Below, piece by piece: positions 24,686-32,225 of a DNA stretch of 36,131 bases (position 1 is the stretch's first letter; the number at the start of each line of letters is the position of its first letter). The notes beneath the pieces were generated by a model. The model had not been told where the DNA came from. It saw nothing but the letters and a program-made list of their open reading frames with translations, and searched no databases. The stretch is from Chloroflexota bacterium (GTDB lineage: Bacteria; Chloroflexota; Dehalococcoidia; SHYB01), in NCBI GenBank assembly GCA_016875535.1, contig VGPF01000024.1, positions 1 to 36,131 of the forward strand, given 5' to 3'. The position numbers and the translations under genes are program-made.

Positions 24686-25492
24686 ATGAATTACACGACA
24701 ATCCTGCTCGAGAAGCGCGACCACATCGCCACACTCACCATGAACAGGCCAGAAAAGCTTAACGCTATCAACGAGACGATGTTTTCCGAGTTGAACCACG
24801 CCTTGGACGATGTGACCCGCGACGACGATGTGCGCGTCCTCATCTTCACCGGCGCGGGCAAGGCCTTCACCGCTTCCACCGATATCCGCGAGACGAACCA
24901 GGGCGGCGACCGCCTGCTGAGCCACATGAGCGAATACGAGATGTTCGATTTCATCCGGAAATTCCCGCAGCAGATCAGCCTCAAGCTCCAAAAGATGCCC
25001 AAGCCCACCATCGCGATGGTGAACGGCATAGCGGTGGCCGACGGCGTGGACTGGGTGATGGCCTGCGATATTCGCATCGGGGGCGAGGCGGCGCGCTTCA
25101 TGAACGCCTTCGTCCAGCTCGCCCTCGTCTCCAACACGGGTTCTACTTGGTTCTACCCGCGCGCCCTTGGGTTGAACAAGGCGCTGGAGTTCCTCTACAC
25201 CGGCGATTGGATCGATGCGAAGGAGGCTCTGCGCCTCGGATTGCTGAACAGCGTCTTTCCGGCGGACCAACTGGCGAGGGAAACGATGTCCCTCGCGCAG
25301 CGCATCGCGGCGCGCGCGCCCATCGCGAACCGCCTGGTGAAGGAGATGGTCTATCGCGGCCTCACCCAGACGCTGGACGACCACCTCCTCAGCGCCGCCT
25401 ATGCCGAGGCTTTCACCCTCACAACCAAAGACCACAAAGAAGCACTGGCAGCATTCCTTGCAAAGCGTACGTCCAAGTTCACAGGAAAGTGA
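24686..25492 (+). CDS. Crotonase-family protein with altered active-site glycines, 268 aa (paralogue)
   Basis: Same length as, and close throughout to, the crotonase at 23414: MNYTTILLEKRDHIATLTMNRP, TASTDIRET, NGIAVADGVDWVMACDIRIG, TGSTWFYPRALGLNKALEFLYTGDW, and a KFTGK ending. The Ala-Asp-Gly replacement of the glycine run is shared. TAAGGA lies upstream of the ATG. The 465-base gap before it suggests a separate transcript shared with the two MaoC-type genes downstream. Function beyond acyl-CoA chemistry is not assignable. Confidence 0.88.
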   Translation: MNYTTILLEKRDHIATLTMNRPEKLNAINETMFSELNHALDDVTRDDDVRVLIFTGAGKAFTASTDIRETNQGGDRLLSHMSEYEMFDFIRKFPQQISLKLQKMPKPTIAMVNGIAVADGVDWVMACDIRIGGEAARFMNAFVQLALVSNTGSTWFYPRALGLNKALEFLYTGDWIDAKEALRLGLLNSVFPADQLARETMSLAQRIAARAPIANRLVKEMVYRGLTQTLDDHLLSAAYAEAFTLTTKDHKEALAAFLAKRTSKFTGK

Positions 25493-25681
25493 TCAGACCA
25501 GCGCCACAGCCACTACCGCAAATATCTGGTCGGTGCCAAACAAGCGGTGGGGGATGATGCCCATCCCTTGATGCATCCCACCAACACGGTTCCGCCCGAA
25601 AGTGTTTACACGGTAGGGGAAGTCTCGTAACATCCAAAGAGTTGCATTTGATATTCCAAAAGATCGGCAACGCCAAACCCC

Positions 25682-26158
25682 ATGAGTGACCTTCTAAATC
25701 GGTTGCAAGCCAGCGTTGGGAAAGAGTTTGTTTTCAAGGCACAGTACCCCATCGGCCATGCGCCCATTCGCCAGTACGCCCTCTCCCTGGAAAACTTCAA
25801 CCCGCTCTATAGTGACTCCGCCTTCGCCAAGGCCCACGGCCTCCGCGACGTCATGGCCCCCCCGACCTTCATCTGCGATAGCTGGCAGTACTTCGGCGGA
25901 GACATCGATGAACGCGGCGAACTGCTGGGCCGTCATGAGCTTCGCGACTTGGTGGGCCTCCGTGCCGGGAACGACTACGAGTTTTTCCAGCCCGTCCACC
26001 CGGATGATACCATCACCGCGAAGTGGCGGGTCCTGGATGTTGCCGTCAAGGAAGGCCGCTCCGGCAAGACGATCTTTCAGAACTTCGAAGTGACCTTCTA
26101 CAACCAGCGCGACGAATTGCTCGCCAAAAGCATCGAGATGATGTTCCATCGCGGATAG
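25682..26158 (+). CDS. MaoC-like (hot-dog fold) dehydratase subunit, N-terminal-domain type, 158 aa
   Basis: This resembles the FAS1-type/HTD2-like N-terminal dehydratase domain: SVGKEFVFKAQYPIGHAPIRQYALSLENFNPLYSD, APPTFICDSWQYF, and a PVHPDDTITAKWRVLDV strand. Such half-size hot-dog proteins pair with a partner that carries the catalytic Asp/His dyad to hydrate enoyl-CoA. The next gene, 4 bases away, fits that partner. No clear Shine-Dalgarno sequence is seen before the ATG. Confidence 0.83.
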   Translation: MSDLLNRLQASVGKEFVFKAQYPIGHAPIRQYALSLENFNPLYSDSAFAKAHGLRDVMAPPTFICDSWQYFGGDIDERGELLGRHELRDLVGLRAGNDYEFFQPVHPDDTITAKWRVLDVAVKEGRSGKTIFQNFEVTFYNQRDELLAKSIEMMFHRG

Positions 26159-26162
26159 GGCC

Positions 26163-26606
26163 ATGACAACACCCGTGACGCGTTATTATGAAGATGTGAG
26201 CGAGGGCGAGCAGCTTCCAGTGCTGACGCGCACGATGTCCGTCGCGCGCATGATGATTTACGGCGCAGCCACCTGGGATTTCATCCGGCTCCACTACGAC
26301 GAGGGCTTCGCGAAGTCGAAGGGCTTCCCCGGGCCCTTCGTGGACGGCCAAATGACGGGTGGCCATCTGGCGCAGTTGGTGCAAGATTGGGCAGGCCCCA
26401 GTGCCTTCTTGCGCAAGCTGAGTTTCCGCAACCGCGCTATGCTCTTCCCCGGTGACATCATCACCCTCCAGGGGACAGTCACCAGGAAATGGATCGAGAA
26501 CGGCGAACACCTGGTTGAGTGTAGCCTCTGGGTGGACAACCAGAAGGGAGAAAAGGTGATTCAGCCCGGCAGCGCCGTTGTCCGCTTCGCCTCTCGCTCG
26601 AAGTAG
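26163..26606 (+). CDS. MaoC-like (hot-dog fold) hydratase subunit, 147 aa
   Basis: This is a hot-dog-fold protein beginning TRYYEDVSEGEQLPVLTRTMSVARMMIYGAATWDFIRLHYDEGFAKSKGF. The D-F-x-x-x-H-Y-D region matches where MaoC hydratases keep the catalytic Asp/His dyad, although the exact pattern is not the classical N-x-x-H. Later FVDGQMTGGHLAQLVQDW and FRNRAMLFPGDIITLQGTVTRKW follow the fold. With the preceding gene it probably forms a heterodimeric (R)-specific enoyl-CoA hydratase-like enzyme. It is the last gene of the catabolic block before the IS-rich accessory region. Confidence 0.83.
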   Translation: MTTPVTRYYEDVSEGEQLPVLTRTMSVARMMIYGAATWDFIRLHYDEGFAKSKGFPGPFVDGQMTGGHLAQLVQDWAGPSAFLRKLSFRNRAMLFPGDIITLQGTVTRKWIENGEHLVECSLWVDNQKGEKVIQPGSAVVRFASRSK

Positions 26607-26739
26607 ATCCATCCGGGCGTTTGCTACCAATCACCGCAACCTTAGTCCGTACTTCACTTCTAGTTGCGCGGAAACGACACTTCCATCTGTGGCGAGTTCT
26701 GTGGTACAGCTTCAGAATCGAGTTTGTTGCTGGATTGGG

Positions 26740-26902
26740 TGTACTGCCCCAGTTCATTTCTAGACAGTTTCCATTTTCCTGAGGAGTTTGGTCTGAGGGC
26801 GTCAGCGAAGGCGCTCTTGCTGTGCGGTCATCGCCGCAGATTCACGTGGCCTCACTCTTGAACTGCTCAAAGTAGCCTGTCCAATCTGAGGTGGGGCAGT
26901 GC
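26740..26902. mobile_element. MITE-like or internally deleted IS remnant
   Basis: The left end (26740-26767, TGTACTGCCCCAGTTCATTT then CTAGACAG) and the inverted right end (26876-26902, which on the minus strand reads GCACTGCCCCACCTCAGATT then GGACAG) match at about 20 of 27 positions. They enclose only about 110 bases, far too few for a transposase. A further end-like copy lies outside it at 27085-27111. This fits a decayed IS derivative or MITE. Confidence 0.5.
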
Positions 26903-26948
26903 GTTTCAACTCTGGAGGGGACAGGCACGATATTCCTCGAGTAGAGTC

Positions 26949-27067
26949 CCAGGGACTTCAGATAGGGATACCTAGGTAACCAGCTATCCAGCCCCTGGCA
27001 CGCGGCCCTTGCGCGGAGCGGCCGCCTGCATATACTGGCCCTAGCGGGCGTTGGGGTCGGGCGGCGC
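26949..27067 (+). repeat. Direct repeat, left copy, with promoter-like core
   Basis: It begins CCAGGGACTTCAGATAGGGA and is matched, with roughly one difference in five by eye, by 35585-35705 in the same orientation. Both copies keep TTGCGC, a 16-base spacer and TATACT (here 27009-27036). The nearest downstream gene is the OsmC-like selenoprotein candidate, 260 bases further. Confidence 0.75.
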
Positions 27068-27293
27068 TTGTGCAGGAATACCGTGGTCTGCACCAGTTGA
27101 AGTCTGGACAGGTGCAATTCGCTTGAGGAATCCAAGTAGTGGCCGGGTGCAGAGTCCGCAGCGCCGCGCCGGGGTCGCCTTTGTTTGCGCAGGCGCTAAT
27201 CCTGGGGAAGTGTACCTAGGCCGTCCAAATCTAATTGGTGCAGTACAAAGCCTGCAATCGCCTGCTTCTAGGATAATTTAGGGAGGAAGCTCA

Positions 27294-27815
27294 ATGGAAC
27301 CATCAACAGGTGGACAAAAAGAAATCTTCACGACGATTACCGCGAACCTTTTACGTGACTATCAGTCCCAAATCACTATTAACACGACAGAACCGCGAAA
27401 GGGCTACGGGCCATGGTCTTTCATCGTTGATGAGCAACCGGGTGCCGGAGGCCAAGGCGCTGGGCCGGCGCCGGGAGCAGTAGCAATGGCAGGCCTTGCG
27501 GCTTGAACTGTCGGCACAATGGCGGGCGTGGCCCGTCGAAGAAACATTCCGCTTCGATCTCTTAGAGTGGAAATCGAACTGCACCGCATCTTTCAAGACA
27601 AAACTGAAGCCGAGCGAGCCGCCGCGGAGGGCATCGGTCTAGACCGCAAACGGAAGGTTGTAAAGCGTGTAATCGTTGGTACTGCGGTTGAGTTGAGTGA
27701 GCGGGACGTGACTGTTCTGCGAAATACCATTAAGTACTGTCCCGTCGGTCGCATGTTTTCTGGGGGCAATATCGAATGGACAGAGGAGCTGCGGATAGAA
27801 AAGGTCGAGAACTAA
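27294..27815 (+). CDS. OsmC-family peroxidase, probable selenoprotein (in-frame UGA at the catalytic Cys position), 173 aa
   Basis: OsmC-type proteins reduce organic peroxides with a peroxidatic and a resolving cysteine. Codons 1-70 match the family's N-terminal half: a central strand FIVDEQPGAGGQGAGPAPGA and the start of the long helix VAMAGLAA. Codon 71 is TGA (27504-27506). Without changing frame, TVGTMAGVARRRNIPLRSL and the rest of an OsmC domain continue to 27815, including the second family cysteine C149 in KYCPVGRMF. The family reads LAALGxCT at the UGA site, so UGA stands exactly where the peroxidatic cysteine belongs. A GC-rich hairpin lies about 21 bases after the UGA, as a bacterial SECIS should. 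GGGAGG precedes the ATG. Alternatively it is a pseudogene with one nonsense mutation. Confidence in the OsmC identity is higher than in recoding. Confidence 0.8.
27522..27538 (+). promoter_or_regulatory. Candidate bacterial SECIS hairpin
   Basis: GGCGGGC (27522-27528 region) pairs with GCCCGTC around a small GTG-containing loop, giving seven pairs, six Watson-Crick and one G-U. The loop starts with G and lies about 21-24 bases downstream of the UGA codon at 27504-27506. That is inside the 16-37 base window known for bacterial SECIS elements, which must fall within the coding region. Folding was judged by eye. Confidence 0.6.
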
Positions 27816-28543
27816 TGAGATGAATCAATGAACCTGGTTCTTCGCATGACTGGTCGTCCTCCTTGTTGATGCCCGGAGGACCCCAATTATCCACGGATCT
27901 CTTCTCGGAGAAGACTCCAATATTATTCTTGCTACCAGCCTGTTTCCTAACATATTCCGAACTGCTTCCAGACTGGTTCTGCGTGACGTAGAGTCAGTTG
28001 CCTCAGGTTGTGTGTCAGAGCATCCGTACCGACCCCTCATTTCTGGACACCATCAGGCTACCCCCCCCGTCGCCGAACACGTCAGTAATCAGTTCATTCC
28101 TGGGCTTTGTCCCAAGGCGTTTCGCAGCGATTCGTCGTCGGTCGTGGGGGCCGAGTTTCCTCGGGAAGCGAGGACCTGCCTGGATAGCAAAGCGGTGAGC
28201 AACAGGTGTACTTTCCCCGCGCATATCAGGTACTTTCCAATGCTAAGTTCGGAAGCTCGGATCCTCTGCCTGGATCTTGCCGGTCCTGCGCAATTTCCGG
28301 TCGCCTGGCCGCCATGGCCGAGCGTGCCGCATTGCTACGGTACTGATCCCCGGTGAACGACCCTCAGTGGGGGACTGCGGTGGGGTAATCCCCAAGAGGT
28401 CGCCCTCCGTTACCTTCGCCCGGGTCTAGCTGGACTATCTGGGTCTTCTTGCCCGGCATTTTCATCAACCCCTTGAAAAACACGTGGGTTGTGGCATTTT
28501 GAATACAACGCAGTCTTACGGATCTTGAGTGGAGGACAGCACT
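27816..28543. other. Stretch without a recognisable gene
   Basis: All six frames are broken into short pieces resembling nothing I know. A sequence near 28033 (CCCCTCATTTCTGGACACC) recalls the IS-end motif at 26746, suggesting more IS decay. A possible leader precedes the gene at 28544. Confidence 0.4.
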
Positions 28544-28912
28544 ATGTTGATCCATTTGGCCCATGAGTTGCTCTCACGTCAGCAAGCCACAACGGCCAGT
28601 CGTCGTGCCGCCTCCGTTGCACCGCTTCAGCCAGCAATCAATGTGGTCGTGCTTGCCCACATGGACCGCCGTTGGCTGCGGGCCAGCGTCATGCCGAAGG
28701 TCCACATCGTTCTCCCATCCCCTCCTACCACGGTGAGCTCGCTGATGGAGAACGTCGTTGCAGTGGCGGTCAACCTTGCAAACCGAGGCTCAGGCCGGCG
28801 GAGAATGAGTCGGGAGTACGTCGTGACCGTTCGTGGGGCAATTCCTCCAGAGCTGCGTATGAGGATCGCTGCGCTACATGCTGCAGGAATTCTGGCTCGA
28901 GATCGTTCGTGA
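28544..28912 (+). CDS. Hypothetical protein, 122 aa
   Basis: I do not recognise this protein. An ATG at 28544 follows GGAGG by nine bases, a good start. The sequence begins MLIHLAHELLSRQQ, has a hydrophobic strand-like centre (INVVVLAHMDRRWLR, VHIVLPSPPTTV, ENVVAVAVNLANR) and a basic segment (SGRRRMSREY) before a short helical end. No signal peptide or membrane helix is apparent. The next gene starts 57 bases later on the same strand, so the two may be co-transcribed. Confidence 0.45.
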   Translation: MLIHLAHELLSRQQATTASRRAASVAPLQPAINVVVLAHMDRRWLRASVMPKVHIVLPSPPTTVSSLMENVVAVAVNLANRGSGRRRMSREYVVTVRGAIPPELRMRIAALHAAGILARDRS

Positions 28913-28969
28913 CGCTCCGGTTCAGGAAATCACCATTGACCTGCCCGAGCACTGTGCAGGAGCTACGGA

Positions 28970-29425
28970 ATGTTTTTCAATAAATACGCAAAAGTTACCC
29001 TGGACGACTATCTTCGTGAAGTAAAGGCCGGTGCTCGAACAAATCGTAGACGCCATGTTAGGCTGGGTCGATTCGCCCGTGACGCGGTGTTGTTGTGGGC
29101 CCTATCCCAGCGTTACAGCTGCTATCGCATCGTCAAAACGCTGCACATCTCGCCAAATACGTTCATCGCTCGAAGGAGATTCTACGATGACCATCCGTCG
29201 GCTCTCTTCAAGTTCCCAGTGATGCGATTTACCCTTCGAGGATTCCGGTGTGGTTTCTGTGGATTGCTGCTGCAGACCAAAGGGCGTCATCCCCGTAAAG
29301 ACGTCATTCGCGCCCGCATGCACGTGGCGCTGCATGTGGTGAGTAGGTCGCATATTGACCTCGCGGGCGGTGTGCTTGAGCGGGACGAGGAAGAGGCGTT
29401 GCGGGAATTTGGCGCGTTGATCTAA
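28970..29425 (+). CDS. Uncharacterised protein with HTH-like and C2H2 zinc-finger-like parts, 151 aa
   Basis: Not recognised as a named family. AGGAG lies seven bases before the ATG, supporting the start. Residues about 37-72 (DAVLLWALSQRYSCYRIVKTLHISPNTFIARRRFYD) read as a transposase- or resolvase-like helix-turn-helix. Further on C94-x2-C97 is followed by H118-x3-H122 (CGFC ... HVALH), a possible zinc site. It could be a DNA-binding regulator or a remnant of a mobile-element protein. The neighbouring IS debris makes the latter plausible. Confidence 0.5.
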   Translation: MFFNKYAKVTLDDYLREVKAGARTNRRRHVRLGRFARDAVLLWALSQRYSCYRIVKTLHISPNTFIARRRFYDDHPSALFKFPVMRFTLRGFRCGFCGLLLQTKGRHPRKDVIRARMHVALHVVSRSHIDLAGGVLERDEEEALREFGALI

Positions 29426-29576
29426 AGCCTGGGCCAGTCGCGACGGCCATTTAAGTGAGATCATCCTGTTTCGGCCCCAACTCCCCGGTTGTCATAACTG
29501 GATAGTTGCTTGGGTTGGAGTTGACCCGTTTTAGGTGGCAGTTCTAGATTCGGTGTCTGGCTAGAGTACCTAAGCG

Positions 29577-29660
29577 CTATCGAGCAGGCCGCCGCCCTTC
29601 AAATGCGGATGGGCTCAGATAGCCCAAGGTGGAATGATGCTGATGCCATTGGGGGAGCCC
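29577..29660 (-). pseudogene. C-terminal scrap of an IS3-family OrfB transposase
   Basis: Minus-strand translation gives QWHQHHSTLGYLSPSAFEGR followed by a few residues and a stop at 29577-29579. The HSTLGYLSP..FE signature is the usual tail of IS3-family OrfB integrases (RPHSSLGYLSPxxFE). Upstream the frame is broken within about ten codons, so only the extreme 3' end of an old insertion remains. Confidence 0.6.
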
Positions 29661-29672
29661 TCGACTTCAGAT

Positions 29673-29711
29673 GGGTTGAACGCCGAGGTGTTCAACCCTG
29701 TTCAATTGAAC
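29673..29711. promoter_or_regulatory. Double palindrome, candidate operator
   Basis: GGGTTGAAC (29673-29681) and GTTCAACCC (29690-29698) form a perfect 9-bp inverted repeat with an 8-base centre. Directly after it, GTTCAATTGAAC (29700-29711) is a perfect palindrome. They share the GTTCAA/TTGAAC half-site, also seen at 357-371. The site lies about 95 bases before the FmdB-like gene. Confidence 0.35.
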
Positions 29712-29804
29712 GCCTGCGTTGAGCCGGTGCTTCGACGGCTCGCCAAAGCATCCCGTGTATAGGCGCGGGGTATACTACCGGCATCTCGGCTTCAGAGGTG
29801 GGTA

Positions 29805-30137
29805 ATGGCTATCTACGAATTCCGCTGCAGCAAATGTGGTCATGTCTTTGAAGTCTTTCGGCCCATGAGCGAGTTCAATAAGCCAGCCAAGTGTCCCAAG
29901 TGCGGCAGCAGGGGCGAGCGCCTGGTTTCGGACTTCGCCTCTAACCAGGAGTCGTCGATGCAAGTGCCGACAGGAGAAGTGCTTCGTGAACCGCCACCCA
30001 GCGTGACAGGACCTGCCCCTCACCCGTCCCGACCAAAGAGCAAGGCAATGACAAAACGTCCCAGCCCTCGGAGCAAGCCTCGCAAGAAGCGGTCCAAGGT
30101 GACGCCTAACAAGAAACGTTCAGCCAAACGAAAGTAG
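29805..30137 (+). CDS. FmdB-like zinc-ribbon protein, 110 aa
   Basis: This is a small zinc ribbon with C8, C11, C30 and C33 (MAIYEFRCSKCGHVFEVF ... CPKCG) of the FmdB/CxxC_CxxC_SSSS type, a putative regulatory or nucleic-acid-binding family. After about residue 70 the protein becomes a basic Lys/Arg/Pro/Ser-rich tail, longer than in most members and likely disordered, suited to nucleic-acid contact. The start ATG at 29805 gives the canonical N-terminus. It precedes the SRAP gene by 110 bases. Function otherwise unknown. Confidence 0.85.
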   Translation: MAIYEFRCSKCGHVFEVFRPMSEFNKPAKCPKCGSRGERLVSDFASNQESSMQVPTGEVLREPPPSVTGPAPHPSRPKSKAMTKRPSPRSKPRKKRSKVTPNKKRSAKRK

Positions 30138-30247
30138 TCCTGCCTCATGAAGGGTTGGCGGAAGGTCCTTGGGTATTGCGCCTCTTTGTCGCGTCGCTGC
30201 CGTAAAATGTGACGGTCTCGCAGTACGTCTGAGCACGCTCCATCAAC

Positions 30248-30913
30248 ATGTGCGGACGATACACGCTCTACAGCGACATGACCGCGATGGAGGCCCGCTT
30301 CGAGTTTCGAGGCGAGGGGCTATCCTATCGCCCCAGCTACAACATCGCGCCTACCCAAGAAGTCCTTACCGTCGTCAACGACGGGATGCGCCATGGCCGG
30401 ATGATGAAGTGGGGCCTTATCCCATCATGGTCGAAGGACGGCAGGCCCTCATACTCCACGATTAACGCCAAGGCCGAGACCCTGGCGACCTCCAGGCTCT
30501 ACGCCCCCGCCTACAAGAAGCGCCGGTGCCTCGTCCTCGCGAGCGGCTTCTACGAGTGGCGCAAAGAGGGCGCGACCAAGACGCCGGTGCACATCCGTCT
30601 GAAATCGGACAAGCCCTTCGCCTTCGCTGGCCTGTGGGACTTCTGGAAGTCGCCTGAAGACAAGGGCGTCTTTTCCTGCACCATCGTCACAACGACGCCC
30701 AATGCCGTTGTCCGGCCCATCCATGACCGGATGCCGGTGATCCTGTCGCGAGAGGCCGAGGCGCTCTGGCTGGACCCGATGACGAGCGACGCCAAGGTTT
30801 TGGACAGGCTGCTCATCCCCTTCACAGACGAGCCGATGGTGGCCTATGAAGTGCCACTGGCCGTCGGCAACGTGAGGAACAACACCCCCGACCTAGTCAA
30901 GCCAGCTTCCTAG
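30248..30913 (+). CDS. SOS response-associated peptidase (SRAP; HMCES/YedK-like), 221 aa
   Basis: SRAP proteins crosslink covalently to abasic sites in single-stranded DNA through Cys2 and so protect them. All key residues are visible: C2 (MCGRYT), N73 (INAKAET), E103 (FYEW) and H159 (IHDRMP). The YNIAPTQ motif at 31-37 and the RRCLVLASGFYEW core are typical, as is the length. The initiator methionine must be removed to expose Cys2, so the ATG at 30248 is certain. It is 130 bases upstream of the SOS-controlled mutasome operon, forming a small DNA-damage island. No SOS box is seen before it. Confidence 0.95.
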   Translation: MCGRYTLYSDMTAMEARFEFRGEGLSYRPSYNIAPTQEVLTVVNDGMRHGRMMKWGLIPSWSKDGRPSYSTINAKAETLATSRLYAPAYKKRRCLVLASGFYEWRKEGATKTPVHIRLKSDKPFAFAGLWDFWKSPEDKGVFSCTIVTTTPNAVVRPIHDRMPVILSREAEALWLDPMTSDAKVLDRLLIPFTDEPMVAYEVPLAVGNVRNNTPDLVKPAS

Positions 30914-30973
30914 GCGAGTCCTTCTGGGCCGCCTCCTTCGATCCTCTTCTGTCGCCTATCTGACGAATCTATG

Positions 30974-31002
30974 TTGACGGCATAGAACGTCTGTTCTATC
31001 CT
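30974..31002 (+). promoter_or_regulatory. SOS promoter with LexA box, driving the imuB-dnaE2 operon
   Basis: The sequence ATAGAACGTCTGTTCTAT at 30982-30999 is a perfect 7-4-7 inverted repeat containing GAAC-N4-GTTC, the LexA box of Gram-positive/Chloroflexota type. It lies exactly between a -35 (TTGACG, 30974-30979) and a -10 (TATCCT, 30997-31002) with a 17-base spacer, so LexA binding would block RNA polymerase directly. The imuB start is about 40 bases downstream. Confidence 0.85.
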
Positions 31003-31043
31003 TGCTCTCCGCCCGCTTACCTAGGTGAGGCTAGGGGGAGGCT

Positions 31044-32225
31044 ATGTCCATTGCCTGTGTCCTGCTTACCCATTTCGCCGTCAAATTCGAGCTCCTGAGG
31101 CGTCCCGAGCTGCAGGGACGGCCTTTCCTAATCGCCAGCACGGAGGGACAGCCGTCGACCGTCATCGCCCGGTCTATCGAGGCGAAGGGCATCGATGCGG
31201 GGATGAAACTCGACCATGCCATGGCCCGTTGCCCGCAGGCGGCCGTCCTCAAAGCCGACACGGGGGCCTACCGCGAGGCCTGGGATAGGGTCCTGGATGC
31301 CCTGGAGCAGCGCAGCCCCGCCGTTGAGGACGCCGGGACCGGGACGGCATATGTGAACATGCAGGGCCTCGACATGCTCTACGGCACTGACGCCAACCTG
31401 GTGCATGCCCTCCTTGCCTCTGCGCCAGGGGCCTACAACCCCCGCATCGGCATCGCCAAGGGGAAGTTCCCTGCGATGGTGGCGGCCCTCAAGGCCCAGG
31501 CCTCCGGCGCATACCGGGCCGTAGACGATGTAGCCGCCTTCCTCGCCCCACTCCACGTCCGCCTGCTCCCGACATCGCTCGCCATCAAAGACAGGCTCGT
31601 CGGCTTCGGGCTTCATAGCCTCGGCAGCATCGCCGCCATAGGCTTTGGGAAGATGCAGGCGCAGTTCGGGCACGAGGGGGCGCGGCTCTGGCTTCTCGCG
31701 AACGGGATCGACGAGACGCCGGTCAGCGCCAGGGCGCACGAGAAGGTCTTCTCCTGTTACCTCGATTTCGCCGTGCCAACCGCCTCCCTCCAGGCGCTAA
31801 CCGCCGCCGTTGAGGACCTGATCCAGCGTGCCTTCAAGAGCGCCGACCTGGCTGGCCGCCACGTGCGGAAGGGCCGACTTTCGGGCGACGTAGAGGGAGG
31901 CGTGCCGTGGGTCAAACCCCTGCCGTTCCGTGAGCCGGTGAACAGCCCGACGGAGGCCATGCGCCGTGTCCGCTATCTCTTTGAGGGGGTATCCCTACCC
32001 GGCCCGCTCCTCAACCTTACCCTGACGCTTACCGGCGTGACCGGCGAAGCGGGCAAACAGGGCAGCCTCTTCCCGGAGGCGCGTGTCATCGAGCAAATCG
32101 ACGAAGAGTTGCGCCAGTACAGAGCGAGGCAGGGAGAGCCAGCCCCAATCTTCCACTACCGCGAGGTCGATCCATGGTCGCGACTGCCAGAGCGCCGGAA
32201 CGCGCTCATTCCATACGTCCCGTAA
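31044..32225 (+). CDS. imuB: ImuB-like inactive Y-family polymerase of the SOS mutasome, 393 aa
   Basis: This is a Y-family (DinB-related) protein in which the catalytic acids are gone: the first motif reads ACVLLTHFAVKFE, where an active enzyme has an aspartate, and the SIDE motif is replaced by VEDAGTGTAYVNM. That is the hallmark of ImuB, a scaffold linking DnaE2 to the sliding clamp. A clamp-binding motif Q339-G-S-L-F343 near the C-terminus supports this. The ATG follows GGGGGAGGCT. It is the first gene after the LexA box and is followed by an overlapping small gene and dnaE2. ImuA is absent from the window. Confidence 0.9.
   Translation: MSIACVLLTHFAVKFELLRRPELQGRPFLIASTEGQPSTVIARSIEAKGIDAGMKLDHAMARCPQAAVLKADTGAYREAWDRVLDALEQRSPAVEDAGTGTAYVNMQGLDMLYGTDANLVHALLASAPGAYNPRIGIAKGKFPAMVAALKAQASGAYRAVDDVAAFLAPLHVRLLPTSLAIKDRLVGFGLHSLGSIAAIGFGKMQAQFGHEGARLWLLANGIDETPVSARAHEKVFSCYLDFAVPTASLQALTAAVEDLIQRAFKSADLAGRHVRKGRLSGDVEGGVPWVKPLPFREPVNSPTEAMRRVRYLFEGVSLPGPLLNLTLTLTGVTGEAGKQGSLFPEARVIEQIDEELRQYRARQGEPAPIFHYREVDPWSRLPERRNALIPYVP

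Larger units (their letters stand above)
26607..27293. other. IS-scarred intergenic region
   Basis: No real gene is seen. It holds a pair of inverted IS-end-like repeats (26740-26902), a third similar end at 27085-27111, and the left copy of a direct repeat of about 120 bases (26949-27067). Confidence 0.5.
29426..29804. other. IS debris and palindromes upstream of the FmdB-like gene
   Basis: This stretch carries a 3' scrap of an IS3 transposase (29577-29660, minus strand), two adjacent palindromes (29673-29711) and a TATACT box (29771-29776), 29 bases before the FmdB-like start, without an obvious -35. Confidence 0.45.

Noticed and set aside
27504-27506. Frameshift as the cause of the broken OsmC gene
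   Set aside because: Both halves are in the same frame, so no insertion or deletion is needed; only the TGA codon separates them.
27519-27815. Separate 98-codon gene starting at the ATG at 27519
   Set aside because: The frame is the same as the upstream 70-codon piece, the ATG lacks its own ribosome binding site, and the two together make one OsmC domain. One gene with UGA (or one nonsense mutation) explains it better.
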